The notes: generated by a model not told the origin, from the letters alone. A stretch of DNA of 39,343 bases from Candidatus Magasanikiibacteriota bacterium (GCA_023246555.1 JAHFIC010000004.1:1-39343), one strand, 5' to 3'. Positions 1 to 9,557 are shown, numbered from the stretch's first letter. Made by a program: numbers and translations.

Positions 1-725
1 GATGGTCGCCAAGCGAAATAACCTTGGGCTTCTGGTAAATCCGGATTGATGCGAATGCGGGCATCCGTAATTCTATCTGGATATTGAGCACGCAAGACCA
101 GGCTGACTTCTTGAATCTCCTCACCTACCACGACTGATTCATGAGAAATGCGCAGGTCACCAAACTCAGAGTGCACGTATCCATTGGCATTCACGCGAAA
201 ACTTGTATCCACTGGAATCCAGCCGCTGGCAAAATCCCGTGACGGATCAGCCCACGCATATTCAATGTCATTATCAACAACATCGCCATATGTTTGATCA
301 GCTGTCCAGCGGAAAATAAATGTCGCTGTCCGCGCTTTTGTATTCACGTAATACTGTGATCCGGCAGTAGGATTACTTGGATTTTCTGGAAGAAGGGTGA
401 CAAAAGCGTTACCAGTTTCAATACTGTTGCCTCGCTCGGTAAAACCATTGACATTCGTCCAACGAAAATTGCCCCGTGTCGGACTGGTTGGGTGATTAAA
501 ATTGATTCGAAAAGATACAGTCGTAATGTCACCGGGTGTTTCGTACGGAATAACCAACTTGGCCGCCTGAACATCGGCGCTATTGGCCTGTTGCACCCGT
601 TTCCAAATGCCTCGCAGTATGGGATCAGTGCTTGGCACGATTTGTGCCGAAGCTATATTACTCGCGCCAAACATAACGGCAAGCAACGTTATTCCTGCCG
701 CGACTACTGAAAACGCCTTTTTCAT
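1..725 (-). CDS. Secreted protein of unknown function, 3' end outside window
   Basis: An open frame starts at the ATG at 725 and runs off the left edge with no stop, giving about 241 residues. Residues 1-28 form a clear Sec signal peptide: MKK, a hydrophobic core, then SASAQ-like cleavage at about AxA-Q (I read ...NIASAQ-IVPS). The mature part is rich in Thr, Asn, Val and aromatic residues and looks all-beta, as in extracellular adhesin or Ig-like modules. I recognise no family. It has its own sigma70-type promoter at 755-783. The start codon lies in a small inverted repeat (CATAG, 5-nt loop, CTATG), and there is no SD. A cell-surface or secreted role is inferred from the signal peptide only. 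Confidence 0.75.
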   Translation of the reverse strand, partial: MKKAFSVVAAGITLLAVMFGASNIASAQIVPSTDPILRGIWKRVQQANSADVQAAKLVIPYETPGDITTVSFRINFNHPTSPTRGNFRWTNVNGFTERGNSIETGNAFVTLLPENPSNPTAGSQYYVNTKARTATFIFRWTADQTYGDVVDNDIEYAWADPSRDFASGWIPVDTSFRVNANGYVHSEFGDLRISHESVVVGEEIQEVSLVLRAQYPDRITDARIRINPDLPEAQGYFAWRP

Positions 726-754
726 AGCGAAACTATGATTAAAAATGATGCGTT

Positions 755-783
755 ATCTTAGCATTTCTTTACTTTTTTGTCAA
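755..783 (-). promoter_or_regulatory. Sigma70-type promoter for the secreted protein gene
   Basis: On the minus strand a perfect TTGACA (778-783) is followed by exactly 17 nt and TAAGAT (755-760). The predicted start of transcription lies about 25 nt before the ATG at 725. It immediately follows the hairpin downstream of rpoD, so this gene is probably transcribed separately from dnaG-rpoD. Confidence 0.65.
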
Positions 784-822
784 TAGCAATAGCCACGCCG
801 AGGCGGGGCTATTGTTATTGAA
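781..822. other. Strong hairpin between rpoD and the next gene
   Basis: An inverted repeat pairs CAATAGCAATAGCC with GGGCTATTGTTATTG around a short GC-rich centre. It lies 3' of rpoD. On neither strand is it followed by a T-run (A-rich sequence follows on both), so it is not a textbook intrinsic terminator. It could still stabilise the rpoD mRNA 3' end or slow polymerase. The left arm overlaps the -35 box of the downstream promoter. Confidence 0.5.
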
Positions 823-832
823 GTAAAAAGGT

Positions 833-2077
833 CTAATAATCTCGCAATCGAGTAATCACATCCATGCCCTGAATCTTCTCGAGGGCCTTGGCTTCGATCT
901 GGCGAATACGCTCGCGCGTAACGTCAAATTCCTTGCCAACTTCCTCGAGCGTGTGCGTCACTCCGTCGGTCAAACCAAAACGCATCTCCAAAATTTTCTG
1001 TTCACGTGGGCTTAGATCTTTTATGGCATCGCGAATATAATCGCGCAAGAGCTGTACGCCAGCTGCGTGCGCTGGGGAAACATTTTTTACATCTTCAATA
1101 AAGTCACCGAGCTGAGAATCATCATCGTCGTCGCCAACCGATGTTTCAAGTGAAATGGTTTCTTGAGAAATTTTAATAATGTGTTTGATTTTATCAACTT
1201 CCTCGCCCATTTCCGCCGCGAGTTCTTCCGGCGTCGGGTCACGGCCCAAATCCTGAAGCAATCGGCGCTGCACTTGTTGAAATCGATTGATGGTCTCCAC
1301 CATGTGGACGGGGATCCGAATCGTGCGGCTTTGATCCGCTAAGGCGCGCGTGATCGCCTGCCGAATCCACCAGGTTGCATAAGTAGAAAATTTATACCCT
1401 CTTCGGTAATCAAATTTTTTTACCGCCCGAAACAAGCCGATATTGCCTTCTTGAATCAAGTCAAGAAGTGAGAGTTGTTTGCCCACAAATTTTTTCGCGA
1501 TAGAGACGACAAGACGCAAATTCGCTTCGATCATTTTTCGTTCAGCTTCCCGATCCCCGCGTTCTTTGCGTTTGGCATATGAGACTTCTTCTTCGGCGTT
1601 GAGAAGTGAAATTTTTCCAATCTCACGCAAATACATTTGAATGGAATCCTGCGAAATGCTCCCCAAATCAAAGGATCCTTCCATATCGGGCTGAGATCCT
1701 TGCAAGGTCGCCAAAATTTCTTTATTTTCCATGGGACGGCCCAGAAAACCCTCCCGCATTTCAACCACCGATACGCCGCTATAATCCAAAACATCCAAGA
1801 ATCCTTCGTAGAGAGGAATGCAGTTTTCTACATGCGAAAAAATCGAAAGAATTTCCTGTTCAGTCACAAACCCGCGCCCGCGTGCTTTGTCGAGGAGTCG
1901 CCAAATGGCTTCTTCTTCGGGCGGCGTCGGCGGCGCTTCTTGAACGGGTACCATTGATTTCTTTTTCATCGGCTTCTTTTTTTGCGTCTTCTTTCGCGAA
2001 ACAACAAAAGCGCGGCGCTTCATTTTCGCAATGATTTTTTTCTTTTTCAGTTTCACCTGTTTCTTTTTGTGCGGCAT
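833..2077 (-). CDS. rpoD: Primary RNA polymerase sigma factor RpoD/SigA
   Basis: This 414-residue sigma70 directs core polymerase to -35/-10 promoters. Residues 1-45 are an unusually Lys-rich tail, followed by a degenerate region 1.1-like stretch. Region 1.2/2 starts near residue 142 ([12 protein letters not shown]). The core 2.1-2.4 block is intact ([46 protein letters not shown]). Region 3 follows, and region 4.2 has the helix-turn-helix [18 protein letters not shown]. Full region 4 plus the RQA/TWWIRQ signature marks it as the housekeeping sigma, not an alternative one. It lies 10 nt downstream of dnaG, the classic dnaG-rpoD arrangement. The TTGACA/TATAAT-like promoters across the window agree with this factor. 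Confidence 0.97.
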   Translation of the reverse strand: MPHKKKQVKLKKKKIIAKMKRRAFVVSRKKTQKKKPMKKKSMVPVQEAPPTPPEEEAIWRLLDKARGRGFVTEQEILSIFSHVENCIPLYEGFLDVLDYSGVSVVEMREGFLGRPMENKEILATLQGSQPDMEGSFDLGSISQDSIQMYLREIGKISLLNAEEEVSYAKRKERGDREAERKMIEANLRLVVSIAKKFVGKQLSLLDLIQEGNIGLFRAVKKFDYRRGYKFSTYATWWIRQAITRALADQSRTIRIPVHMVETINRFQQVQRRLLQDLGRDPTPEELAAEMGEEVDKIKHIIKISQETISLETSVGDDDDDSQLGDFIEDVKNVSPAHAAGVQLLRDYIRDAIKDLSPREQKILEMRFGLTDGVTHTLEEVGKEFDVTRERIRQIEAKALEKIQGMDVITRLRDY

Positions 2078-2087
2078 GTTGATATGA

Positions 2088-3866
2088 TTAACGCAAAGTT
2101 TCGAAAACCGAATTTAAATGAGCAATCCTCGTCGCATCCCCGGCTCGCTCCGCAAGATCAATTTCCCGTTCAAGAATAATCCGCTCTGCTTGCTTCCATT
2201 CCTTCTTTATTTCCGCCACAATAACGGCAACCTCTTTTTTTGCTTGCGACTCATGAGTGTTCTGAAACAATAAATCACCCTGCAAGATCAGAGTATCTAC
2301 AATGTTCTCAATATTTCCATCGGAGAACGCATGACGAAGATTGTCACGACTGATTGAATGTTGCGTAGTATACCCGCTTCCAACACTCTCGTAAAGATGC
2401 GCGAGGTCTGGTGTGGATAACATTGGCGTTACCCCTCCTGGGAGGTCCCATTCTTCATACGCAGTGGGATACCGAAGGACAAGAACAAGAAACCGCTCAA
2501 CCAAGGCATCCATACGAGTCTTTTGGGGAGGATATGGAGACACAACCTCATTGGGCTTTGCCTGCTGGGGTTTGGATTTTGGACTCCGTCGTATGCGCTC
2601 CATATCTTCTTTCAAAATGTCCACATCAACACCAATTCTCCCGGCGAGTTCTCGCAGCCAGTGATCGCGCTCCACGGCATAGGGAATCCGTGAAATGTCT
2701 GGAAGCAGCTCGTTGGCAATTTGTTGTTTCTCCTTTGGATTCGTGATGTTCCTGCCCCGGAACACACCTACAAACAGCCATTCAATATATTCTTCCGCAT
2801 TCAAAACCGCATCAAACCATACCTCTGGATTTTTCTTTAGACACTCATCCGGGTCTTTTCCGGCACCATCGGGAATGCGAATAATGGTGATATTCATGCC
2901 TTCTTGAAGGGCAACATCCCGACCGCGTTTAGCGGCGGCGATGCCAGCAGAATCCGCGTCAAATGAGATTGATACATTTGAAGAATACCGCTTTAACACC
3001 TCTACTTGTTGCTCGGTCATGGCCGTGCCACTGACGGCCACCACATGCTTCATACCCGCCTGGTGACAGGCGACCACATCCATTTGCCCCTCGACCATAA
3101 TCATCCGATCGTTCTTTTTAATTTCTTGTTTGGCTTTATTAAGTCCAAAGACGACGCGCGACTTATCATAAAGCGGTGTCTGCGGTGTGTTCACATATTT
3201 GCCTCCCGATGTTTCAGTCTCCACCAGCACGCGTCCGGTAAAGCCGACAACCGTATCATGAGCGTCCCAAATTGGGAACATGATTCTGCCGCGAAAGCGG
3301 TCGTAAAATCCGCCTCCGTCTTTCTTAATCGTGAGTCCTGAGACAACAAGGTCATCAATACCGTAGCCTTTTTTCAAAAGATACTGCGTGAGAAGATCCC
3401 ATTGATCAGAGATAAAGCCAATTCGCCACTCTTCAATGGTCGCCTCTTTCAATCCTCGCTCGTTCAAATACTGGCGCGCGCCGGCCGCGGCTGGCATCTG
3501 TAGTAAAAATTGATGAAAAAACCGCGCGGCTTCCACGTTAATGTCTTTGAGACGATTCTTTTGGTTGCGATCTGACTCGCTCCGTGTATGTGTGAGCGGG
3601 ACACCGGCTCGATCTGCCAGAAATCGAAGCGCTTCAATAAATTCCATGCTCTCGATTTCTTGAATGAAGGAAAAAATATCTCCACCTTTGGAGCAACCAA
3701 AACAATGCCATGACTGGCGCTCGCGGCTCACCATGAAAGACGGCGTTTTTTCGCGATGAAATGGACAAAGCCCCTTCTGATTCACGCCAGCAGGTTTGAG
3801 TTGCACATACTCGCCCACCAAGTCCACAATATCGATCTTATCTTTAATGAGTTGGGTATCGGACAT
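2088..3866 (-). CDS. dnaG: DNA primase DnaG
   Basis: DnaG makes RNA primers at the replication fork. The 592-residue product has the N-terminal CHC2 zinc-binding domain (CPFH at 34-37, then CFGC at 55-58). The catalytic core follows, including the TOPRIM acidic motif near residue 258 ([15 protein letters not shown]) and [17 protein letters not shown]-terminal helicase-interaction-like region ends the protein. Length is typical of bacterial primases. The ATG at 3866 has no SD; a 7-nt-period repeat lies just upstream. A terminator at 3914-3942 separates it from the pyrG block, so transcription probably starts between about 3870 and 3913. I could not assign a convincing promoter there. Confidence 0.97.
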   Translation of the reverse strand: MSDTQLIKDKIDIVDLVGEYVQLKPAGVNQKGLCPFHREKTPSFMVSRERQSWHCFGCSKGGDIFSFIQEIESMEFIEALRFLADRAGVPLTHTRSESDRNQKNRLKDINVEAARFFHQFLLQMPAAAGARQYLNERGLKEATIEEWRIGFISDQWDLLTQYLLKKGYGIDDLVVSGLTIKKDGGGFYDRFRGRIMFPIWDAHDTVVGFTGRVLVETETSGGKYVNTPQTPLYDKSRVVFGLNKAKQEIKKNDRMIMVEGQMDVVACHQAGMKHVVAVSGTAMTEQQVEVLKRYSSNVSISFDADSAGIAAAKRGRDVALQEGMNITIIRIPDGAGKDPDECLKKNPEVWFDAVLNAEEYIEWLFVGVFRGRNITNPKEKQQIANELLPDISRIPYAVERDHWLRELAGRIGVDVDILKEDMERIRRSPKSKPQQAKPNEVVSPYPPQKTRMDALVERFLVLVLRYPTAYEEWDLPGGVTPMLSTPDLAHLYESVGSGYTTQHSISRDNLRHAFSDGNIENIVDTLILQGDLLFQNTHESQAKKEVAVIVAEIKKEWKQAERIILEREIDLAERAGDATRIAHLNSVFETLR

Positions 3867-3871
3867 ACTTT

Positions 3872-3896
3872 GGCTTTCGGCTATTAGCTATGAGCT
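3872..3896. repeat. Period-7 AGCT/GGCT repeat upstream of dnaG
   Basis: GGCT, GGCT, AGCT and AGCT begin at 3872, 3879, 3886 and 3893, exactly 7 nt apart, with variable 3-nt spacers. It lies in the dnaG 5' region. Similar heptad-period arrays occur inside several genes of this window. Confidence 0.75.
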
Positions 3897-3913
3897 CAAT
3901 CTACCGCTACAAT

Positions 3914-3942
3914 AACAAAAGAGAGGCTTCCGTGGAAGCCCC
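3914..3942 (-). terminator. Intrinsic terminator of the pyrG/small-gene block
   Basis: The minus strand shows a stem GGCTTCC/GGAAGCC (3925-3931 with 3934-3940) and a 2-nt apex, followed by a T-rich run (TCTCTTTTGTT). It lies 28 nt downstream of the 77-residue gene. Confidence 0.8.
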
Positions 3943-3969
3943 AAGGCGATTGAAAACGAAATGAAGGAA

Positions 3970-4203
3970 CTAGACCCGCTTTTTTGCCGAACATCTCGGT
4001 CTTCGGGTATTGTGCTCCCTCTCTTTACCCATACGGCGCAGGGTCTGGCGCAGATGGTAGGCAAGCGTCTCGCCGAGTGCCGATGCGAACCGTGCTCTAT
4101 CCTCCGCCGATCCGGTTTTCGCGGCCCGATCGGTCGCGATCGCTAAACGCTTCTTGAGCCGCGTCAATTCCGACGGTTGTCTTTTTTTATGCTTTTTCTT
4201 CAT
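3970..4203 (-). CDS. Small basic protein of unknown function (77 aa)
   Basis: The product is 77 residues and very rich in Lys and Arg, with basic clusters at both ends (MKKKHKKRQ at the start, SAKKRV at the end). A central helix-forming region may bind nucleic acid, but I recognise no family. A good SD (GAGGTG) sits 6 nt before the ATG and overlaps the stop of the upstream 111-residue gene, so translational coupling is likely. The gene is followed by an intrinsic terminator. Strong SD use differs from the housekeeping genes around it. That it is a real gene is supported by the SD, the spacing and the terminator rather than by similarity. Confidence 0.6.
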   Translation of the reverse strand: MKKKHKKRQPSELTRLKKRLAIATDRAAKTGSAEDRARFASALGETLAYHLRQTLRRMGKEREHNTRRPRCSAKKRV

Positions 4204-4212
4204 TTCTACACC

Positions 4213-4548
4213 TCAATCAATACCCGGACCAACTGCTGGCGCGTAGATACGGTTCATACGGCAGAGAATTTCTGCCCGCTCAACTGCGCCAAGCTGTTCA
4301 GTCCAACCAGGAATCGCTGGCAACTTGGGGTCCCGCCTCATGACAATTGGGGTGAGTTCCCCTTTTATCCTCATCATCCGCGCGTCATCCTTCAGGTCTC
4401 CGGTTAGAAACACCGCCGGAATGCCGCTTGGCAATTCTTCGACAGAGACACTCACGCTTGCCGCCGCGCCATCCGGCAGAATCGCCAACAACCCCTTCCG
4501 CACTGCGGGATCGATAATTGCTCTCTCGAGCTCAGTTTTGGTGAACAA
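4213..4548 (-). CDS. Hypothetical protein (111 aa), TTG start
   Basis: The frame begins with TTG at 4548, chosen because an excellent SD (AAAGGAG, 4555-4561) precedes it by 6 nt and no ATG lies nearby. The protein starts FTKTELERAI, has a helical N-terminus, a mixed alpha/beta centre (ASVSVSVEELPSGIPAVFL) and a Pro-rich C-terminal part. There are no membrane segments or cysteine motifs apart from one CRMN. I do not recognise it. It lies 23 nt after pyrG and 9 nt before the 77-residue gene, so the three are probably one transcript ending at 3914-3942. Confidence 0.6.
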   Translation of the reverse strand: MFTKTELERAIIDPAVRKGLLAILPDGAAASVSVSVEELPSGIPAVFLTGDLKDDARMMRIKGELTPIVMRRDPKLPAIPGWTEQLGAVERAEILCRMNRIYAPAVGPGID

Positions 4549-4571
4549 AGACAGCTCCTTTCTCTTGTTTT

Positions 4572-6206
4572 CTATCCACGTTTCATCGCCGCATGAACAA
4601 ATGCTAAAAATAATGGATGCGGATTCATCGGACGTGATTTGAATTCTGGATGAAATTGAGTGCCCACAAAAAACGGATGGTCTTTGAGTTCGACAATTTC
4701 CACGAGGTCGGTTTCTGGATTTACGCCGACGATCCGGAGTCCTGCATGATCAACCATTTCTCGATATTCATTGTTGAACTCATACCGATGGCGGTGGCGT
4801 TCGGATATTTTGTCGCTCCCGTACGCTTTTCTTGTCCAACTCCCCTTTTTCAAAGCGCAATCATACGCGCCGAGGCGCATGGTGCCGCCATACCGGTTCT
4901 CGCGAACATTTTTCGCCTGCCGCGGATTGATGTGAATAATCGGATATGGTGTTTTCGGATCAATTTCTACCGTATTCGCCTGATGCTTTCCCAGTACATT
5001 TCTCGCAAATTCAATGCTCGCCAATTGCATGCCGTAGCACAAGCCGAAATACGGAATCTTTTTTTCACGCGCCAAACGGATCGCCTGAATAATACCTTCG
5101 ACTCCACGGTGACCGAATCCTCCCGGCACAATAATGCCGCTATATGCCGACAAATCATGAACCAACTCCGAGTTACTTTCGTATGCCTCGGAATCAATCC
5201 AGTCCATAACCGGCTTTGCGCCATGGTGCCACGCGGCATGCTTGACCGCCTCAATCACTGAAATATACGAATCAGACAGTGTGTATTTTCCCGTCCCAAA
5301 ATATTTGCCAACAACTGCGATATTTACTTGTTTTTCAGCGCTGTGGATTTTTTTCACCAAATCCTGCCATTGCTTCAAATTGCTCGACCGACGTTTCAAC
5401 CCCAAAATTTTCAATAAATTGTTCCCTGTCTCCTGCTCTTCAAATTTGAGCGGAACCTCGTAAATAGAAGCAACATCAGGCGCGGAGATGCAGTTTTCTG
5501 GACGAACGCCGCAAAAAATCGCGAGCTTTTCGCGCCGCGGACGGTCGAGCTCGGACGGGCCACGAGCGATAATGATATCAGCCGCAATTCCCGCTGAATT
5601 CAATGCCCGGGATGCATGCTGTGTTGGTTTGGTTTTCATCTCTCCCAAATGCGACGGCACAGGAAGATACGATACGAGAACAACAGCAACATCTCCGGGA
5701 GACTTTAATTTCATCATTCGCACTGCTTCCAAAAAAAGAATATTTTCATATTCCCCCACGGTGCCGCCGATTTCAATCGTCGTAATATCGGCATCACGCT
5801 TCTGCGCGGCTTCTTCGATGCGACGGATAATTTCATTGGGAACATCCGGGACTACTTGAACGCACCTCCCTTTATATTTCATGCTTCGTTCATCTTCAAT
5901 GACTGACAAATACACGCGACCGGTGGTCATGTAGTTCACGCTACCAAGATCGGCGTTCAAAAACCTCTCGTAATTTCCAATATCCTGATCCGTCTCATCC
6001 CCATCGTCGGTAACAAATACCTCGCCATGCTCAATCGGATTCATGGTGCCGGCATCCACGTTAATATACGGATCGGCCTTAAGCGCCGTAACGCGAAAGC
6101 CTTTGGCCGAAAAAATGGCGCCCAAAGACGCCGTCGCGACTCCCTTGCCGACGCCGGAGAGCACGCCGCCAACTACAAAAATATATTTACGCTGTTTTTT
6201 TGCCAT
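4572..6206 (-). CDS. pyrG: CTP synthase
   Basis: PyrG aminates UTP to CTP using glutamine and ATP. The N-terminal synthetase domain starts with KYIFVVGGVLSGVGKG (P-loop) and contains KADPYINVDAGTMNP and HGEVFVTDDGDETDQD. The C-terminal class I glutaminase has GGFGHRGVEG, the nucleophile region FGLCYGMQ and the His-Glu pair GTQFHPEF. I chose the ATG at 6206 (MAKKQRKYIF, 544 aa) rather than the upstream in-frame GTG at 6221, because family members begin just before KYIFVTGG. It follows the GCS2-type gene by 28 nt, suggesting one operon from dusB onward. Confidence 0.97.
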   Translation of the reverse strand: MAKKQRKYIFVVGGVLSGVGKGVATASLGAIFSAKGFRVTALKADPYINVDAGTMNPIEHGEVFVTDDGDETDQDIGNYERFLNADLGSVNYMTTGRVYLSVIEDERSMKYKGRCVQVVPDVPNEIIRRIEEAAQKRDADITTIEIGGTVGEYENILFLEAVRMMKLKSPGDVAVVLVSYLPVPSHLGEMKTKPTQHASRALNSAGIAADIIIARGPSELDRPRREKLAIFCGVRPENCISAPDVASIYEVPLKFEEQETGNNLLKILGLKRRSSNLKQWQDLVKKIHSAEKQVNIAVVGKYFGTGKYTLSDSYISVIEAVKHAAWHHGAKPVMDWIDSEAYESNSELVHDLSAYSGIIVPGGFGHRGVEGIIQAIRLAREKKIPYFGLCYGMQLASIEFARNVLGKHQANTVEIDPKTPYPIIHINPRQAKNVRENRYGGTMRLGAYDCALKKGSWTRKAYGSDKISERHRHRYEFNNEYREMVDHAGLRIVGVNPETDLVEIVELKDHPFFVGTQFHPEFKSRPMNPHPLFLAFVHAAMKRG

Positions 6207-6234
6207 AACGAACATTTTCACTTCTAGTATACGG

Positions 6235-7566
6235 CTATGCCGCCACTTTTTTCAACCGCTCCTTGGTGGTCAAAATTTCGTTGTACAAATCCCACGATAA
6301 GCTAAGTGCAACCTCGGCCGCTTCAGCCGGAGTCAGCTCCTTTTCTTTTGTCCAACCACTCTTCTCTAGCTGTGCCACAATGCGATCCGAGGTTGTCATG
6401 CGGCTTTTCAGCATATCCTCGAGCGGCTGAAGGATTTTCTCCCGATTTTCCGGCACAAACTGCTTCGCCATCCGGAAAAACGCCTGACAATAGTTGAAAA
6501 CAACATCGTCTGCAAGCCCCTCGTATGCCGCGCGGCGTTGAAGATTTTTCCTCACAAAACTATCGGGTGGAATAACAATCGTCTTTCCATCAAAAGAAAA
6601 CGGATGCTCCACCCCTGTATCTGCCGGCAAGATACGAATATGTTTTTCCTGGATTTCTTTCAGAAGAAATTTTACCAAGATAGCAATGGCGGCAATAATA
6701 TCGGGGTGGTTCATATCCATACCGCGGATTTCCATCGTCCCGTGAGAATTGATTTTGACCGGATTCCACGTGTTGTCCAAAATAGATCCATGTTTAGAAA
6801 ACATGGCGATTTTTGTTCCGACGGATTTGAGGATCTCTGCCCAATCCACGAACCGGTCGGCAATTTGACTCAAAATATCCGTGCTGGTTGTTTTATATTG
6901 CTGTAGCGCGCCGAATTCAGGCAAATTGGCATACAATCCTTCTGGAGAATCCAAATCTTTTCCGCCGCGATACATAAGGACGCGGCTATCCTTTGCCAGG
7001 TACTTTCCCTGATAGAGCGGAGAAGACTGCGCAAAGGTAAACAGCGCCGGATCCATGGCGATGCAGAGGTTATAAATATCCACCATGGTTTGCATGTTTT
7101 TGGAACGAATGAGGGGTTTGATGATTTTTTTAATGTCATCAAAAACACCCCAAGGAAGCGAATAATGGATATGAAGCCCGACACAACGGCCGGCAATAGC
7201 GAACCGCTGTTTGCCTAAAATTTTCTGCTGTGCCCGGTAGCGACGGTGCACATGAAACTCCGGAGTGAAAGCACCCGGATAGGTGCCGTAAGCATACAGC
7301 ACAAGTTTTTCTTCGGTCGCCGCGACCGCCACCACTTCGAAATTCTCCATGGCACGAATCATCGCCGCTGGCACATCAGTTTCGACCGGCGTCGTTATCT
7401 CGATCATGTTTTTGCCGCACTCACGCTTGATGTCAATCTCGGGATGCTCCCGTTTTACGCGTGCGATGAGCTGGTCAGCGCCGTTTGCCATGTATCCTTT
7501 TTCATCGAGCGTAAACAATTCAAATTCAATGCCAAAACGCAATGTTTTTTGCACTTTCTTTTTCAT
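6235..7566 (-). CDS. GCS2-family carboxylate-amine ligase (glutamate-cysteine ligase-like)
   Basis: The 443-residue product has the glutamate-cysteine ligase 2 fold signature: RFGIEFELFTLDEKGY at the start, IEITTPVETDVPAAM, a His-rich GLHIHYSLPWG, and a later MEIRGMDMNHPD segment that resembles the Mg/ATP site. Members ligate glutamate to cysteine or another amine with ATP; the real substrate cannot be read from sequence. A longer frame extends to 7716, but that would overlap the antiporter coding region by about 140 nt and adds a Cys-rich, non-family N-terminus. The ATG at 7566 lies 5 nt after the antiporter stop. No glutathione synthetase (GshB) is visible next to it. Confidence 0.8.
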   Translation of the reverse strand: MKKKVQKTLRFGIEFELFTLDEKGYMANGADQLIARVKREHPEIDIKRECGKNMIEITTPVETDVPAAMIRAMENFEVVAVAATEEKLVLYAYGTYPGAFTPEFHVHRRYRAQQKILGKQRFAIAGRCVGLHIHYSLPWGVFDDIKKIIKPLIRSKNMQTMVDIYNLCIAMDPALFTFAQSSPLYQGKYLAKDSRVLMYRGGKDLDSPEGLYANLPEFGALQQYKTTSTDILSQIADRFVDWAEILKSVGTKIAMFSKHGSILDNTWNPVKINSHGTMEIRGMDMNHPDIIAAIAILVKFLLKEIQEKHIRILPADTGVEHPFSFDGKTIVIPPDSFVRKNLQRRAAYEGLADDVVFNYCQAFFRMAKQFVPENREKILQPLEDMLKSRMTTSDRIVAQLEKSGWTKEKELTPAEAAEVALSLSWDLYNEILTTKERLKKVAA

Positions 7567-7571
7567 GATTC

Positions 7572-8540
7572 TTAGGGTAGCACATCCGAGATCCCGTGGG
7601 CAAATCCGAATGCGGCACGAATAACAAAATACGATACAAAAATAACAATCAGCGCAATCGCTTCTTTCGTGCTCAATTTCATGCGTGTTCGAAGCAAGAG
7701 TGTGGCCAGGATGCACGCCACAATAAGAAACGGAAAATCAAATGAAATGACCGACGCTGGAACCGTGAGGTTTTTTGCAATGACCGCTCCAAGCCCGACG
7801 ACAAACAGCATGTCAAAAATATTGCTTCCGACCAGATTCTCAAAGACAAAGATTCCCTGATTTTTCTTCATCGCTGTGACCGTCGCGGCCAGTTCGGGGA
7901 GACTGGTGCCCAATCCGACCAAGAGAAGCCCAACGAGCGCCTGGCTGACATGAAAACGCTCCGAGAGCAACAAGGCGTGCGTTACGGTTACATACGACGC
8001 AATACAAAGAAGCGCCAAGCCGCCGCAAAGATACAGGAGCGGTCCAATGCGTTCGATATTTTTCAAGGGAATCGCTCTCGCTTCACGGCGCTCTTCACGA
8101 GCGATCATAAAAAGGTACAGGATATAGACAGCGATCAGCGCCAGCCCATCGAGTCGGGAAATCGTGCCATCCAGTGCGGAAAAAAATAACAAAAAAGAAG
8201 ATATGATCATCATGGTGCCGTCGCGCAGCAATAATTTTTTTGTAAGCGTAATCGTGCCAATGAGCCCGGCGATGCCCAAGATAAGCGTTGCTTGGCTGAG
8301 CACCGTGCCAACAATTTCCCCGAGTACGAGCCCGGAGGTATTCATACCTTTGGCTTGCCCAATAGCGCCAACACCCACCACAAAAATTTCCGGAAGGTCA
8401 GTGCCAATCGCGACAATCGTGAGGCCGATAAATGCCGGCGTCAAACGAAACCAGTGCGCAACCGCAAGACCGCGAAGGACAAGCTTTGCGCCGGTGATGA
8501 GGGTCGCGAGACCAAGGATAACAATGAGAATGGACATCAT
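7572..8540 (-). CDS. CaCA-family sodium/calcium (cation) antiporter
   Basis: This 322-residue inner-membrane protein has about ten hydrophobic segments and two inverted alpha-repeats. Repeat 2 is canonical (GLGTSLPELAAT, then ENLVGSNIFD). Repeat 1 is altered: GTDLPE replaces GTSLPE, and GEIVGTVLSQ replaces the usual GNxxGSN motif, so ion choice may differ from YrbG/NCX_Mj. The family exports Ca2+ against Na+ or H+ influx. Two start codons are adjacent (ATG ATG at 8540/8537). It lies 16 nt after dusB and 5 nt before the GCS2-type gene, so it is co-transcribed with them. Confidence 0.88.
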   Translation of the reverse strand: MMSILIVILGLATLITGAKLVLRGLAVAHWFRLTPAFIGLTIVAIGTDLPEIFVVGVGAIGQAKGMNTSGLVLGEIVGTVLSQATLILGIAGLIGTITLTKKLLLRDGTMMIISSFLLFFSALDGTISRLDGLALIAVYILYLFMIAREERREARAIPLKNIERIGPLLYLCGGLALLCIASYVTVTHALLLSERFHVSQALVGLLLVGLGTSLPELAATVTAMKKNQGIFVFENLVGSNIFDMLFVVGLGAVIAKNLTVPASVISFDFPFLIVACILATLLLRTRMKLSTKEAIALIVIFVSYFVIRAAFGFAHGISDVLP

Positions 8541-8556
8541 GCACCGATAGTATAGT

Positions 8557-9540
8557 TTACTTCAAGAAATCACTCAAAAGCGTTTCCAACTCCCCTAACG
8601 TATTTACGCGCACCAATTTTTCGCGCATAACTTTGAGGCCTTCCACTTCAAAACCAACTTTGTTCGTTTTGAAATACCATGAAAGATGCTTGCGAAATGA
8701 TACCATGCCGCGTTCGCCATACTGCGCAGAGTGTAATCGCGCATGCTCAAGAACAACCCGAACTCGCTCGTCGATAGATATTCTAGAATTTAGATTCTGT
8801 ATTCTAGATTCTGTCAAACGAAAAAACCACGGATTCCCCAACGCCCCGCGCGCGATTAAGACCCCGTCCGCACTGGTGATGTCCAACACTTCCCGCACCT
8901 GATGCGGCTCATGAATGTCCCCATTCGCCAAGATCGGCACGCGCGCGATTTTTTTTGCTTCTCTAATCCGCACCCAATCGCTTTTCCCGCTGTACCCTTG
9001 TGCTTTTGTCCGTCCATGAATAGTGATAAGCTCGGCGCCGGCATCTTCAATGACAGGAATAAACTTCCTGAATTCATCCGGGTCACTCCAGCCCAAACGA
9101 ATCTTCACCGACAGCGGCGTCTCGCCGATCGCGCGTTTCATTTCACGAATAATTGCTCCTGCGCGCTCCGGCTCCTTCATGAGAGCGCACCCATTAAAAT
9201 TGCTGATAATCTTATACACCGGACACCCCATGTTGATGTCGATACCTTCTGGACCCGCATGCTCCATCACAATTGCCGCGGCTTTTGCCATGGTCAATGG
9301 ATCCGCACCAAAAATCTGTTGCACAATCGGTCGTTCTGCTTCCACAAAATCCGTCATGCCAAGCGTTTTTTGGTTCTCTCGAATAAGCGCTTCACTCGAG
9401 ACCATTTCCCGAAACACAACATCGGCCCCACCAACTCGTCGGACAATCTGACAGAAAGCACTGTCGGTCATATCCGCCATCGGTGACAGCGCCAAAATTT
9501 TCTTGTTTTTTTGCAGAACCTCTTCAATCCACATACCCAT
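8557..9540 (-). CDS. dusB: tRNA-dihydrouridine synthase (DusB-like)
   Basis: Dus enzymes reduce uridines in the tRNA D-loop using FMN. The TIM-barrel protein (327 aa) shows LSPMADMTDSAFCQIVR, the catalytic Cys motif INMGCPVYKI, KIRLGW, TIHGRTKAQGYSG, ANGDI and a GVLIARGALGNPWFF phosphate-binding end. I chose the ATG at 9540 (MGMWIEEVLQ). A TTG at 9567 extends the frame but lies inside the likely -10 box. A degenerate 35-nt heptad repeat (8778-8812) inserts a short Asn/Ser/Ile-rich stretch between the barrel and the C-terminal helical domain. It is the first gene of the minus-strand block. Confidence 0.92.
   Translation of the reverse strand: MGMWIEEVLQKNKKILALSPMADMTDSAFCQIVRRVGGADVVFREMVSSEALIRENQKTLGMTDFVEAERPIVQQIFGADPLTMAKAAAIVMEHAGPEGIDINMGCPVYKIISNFNGCALMKEPERAGAIIREMKRAIGETPLSVKIRLGWSDPDEFRKFIPVIEDAGAELITIHGRTKAQGYSGKSDWVRIREAKKIARVPILANGDIHEPHQVREVLDITSADGVLIARGALGNPWFFRLTESRIQNLNSRISIDERVRVVLEHARLHSAQYGERGMVSFRKHLSWYFKTNKVGFEVEGLKVMREKLVRVNTLGELETLLSDFLK
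8778..8812. repeat. Five 7-nt degenerate repeats inside dusB
   Basis: Consecutive heptads are ATATTCT, AGAATTT, AGATTCT, GTATTCT and AGATTCT. They encode a low-complexity linker (RIQNLNSRI) in the dusB product without breaking the frame. Confidence 0.8.
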
Positions 9541-9557
9541 AAATTTTGCATTTTGAG

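Noticed and set aside
781-822. Intrinsic terminator after rpoD
   Set aside because: The stem is strong, but A-rich rather than T-rich sequence follows on both strands; recorded as a hairpin only.
4650-5261. 203-codon plus-strand open frame opposite pyrG
   Set aside because: Antisense to conserved CTP synthase motifs; no supporting signals.
7567-7716. Upstream extension of the GCS2-type gene to a start at 7716
   Set aside because: It lies inside the antiporter coding region and gives a Cys-rich N-terminus unlike the family; the ATG at 7566 fits spacing and similarity.
8902-9486. 194-codon plus-strand open frame opposite dusB
   Set aside because: Antisense to conserved Dus motifs, no SD or promoter.
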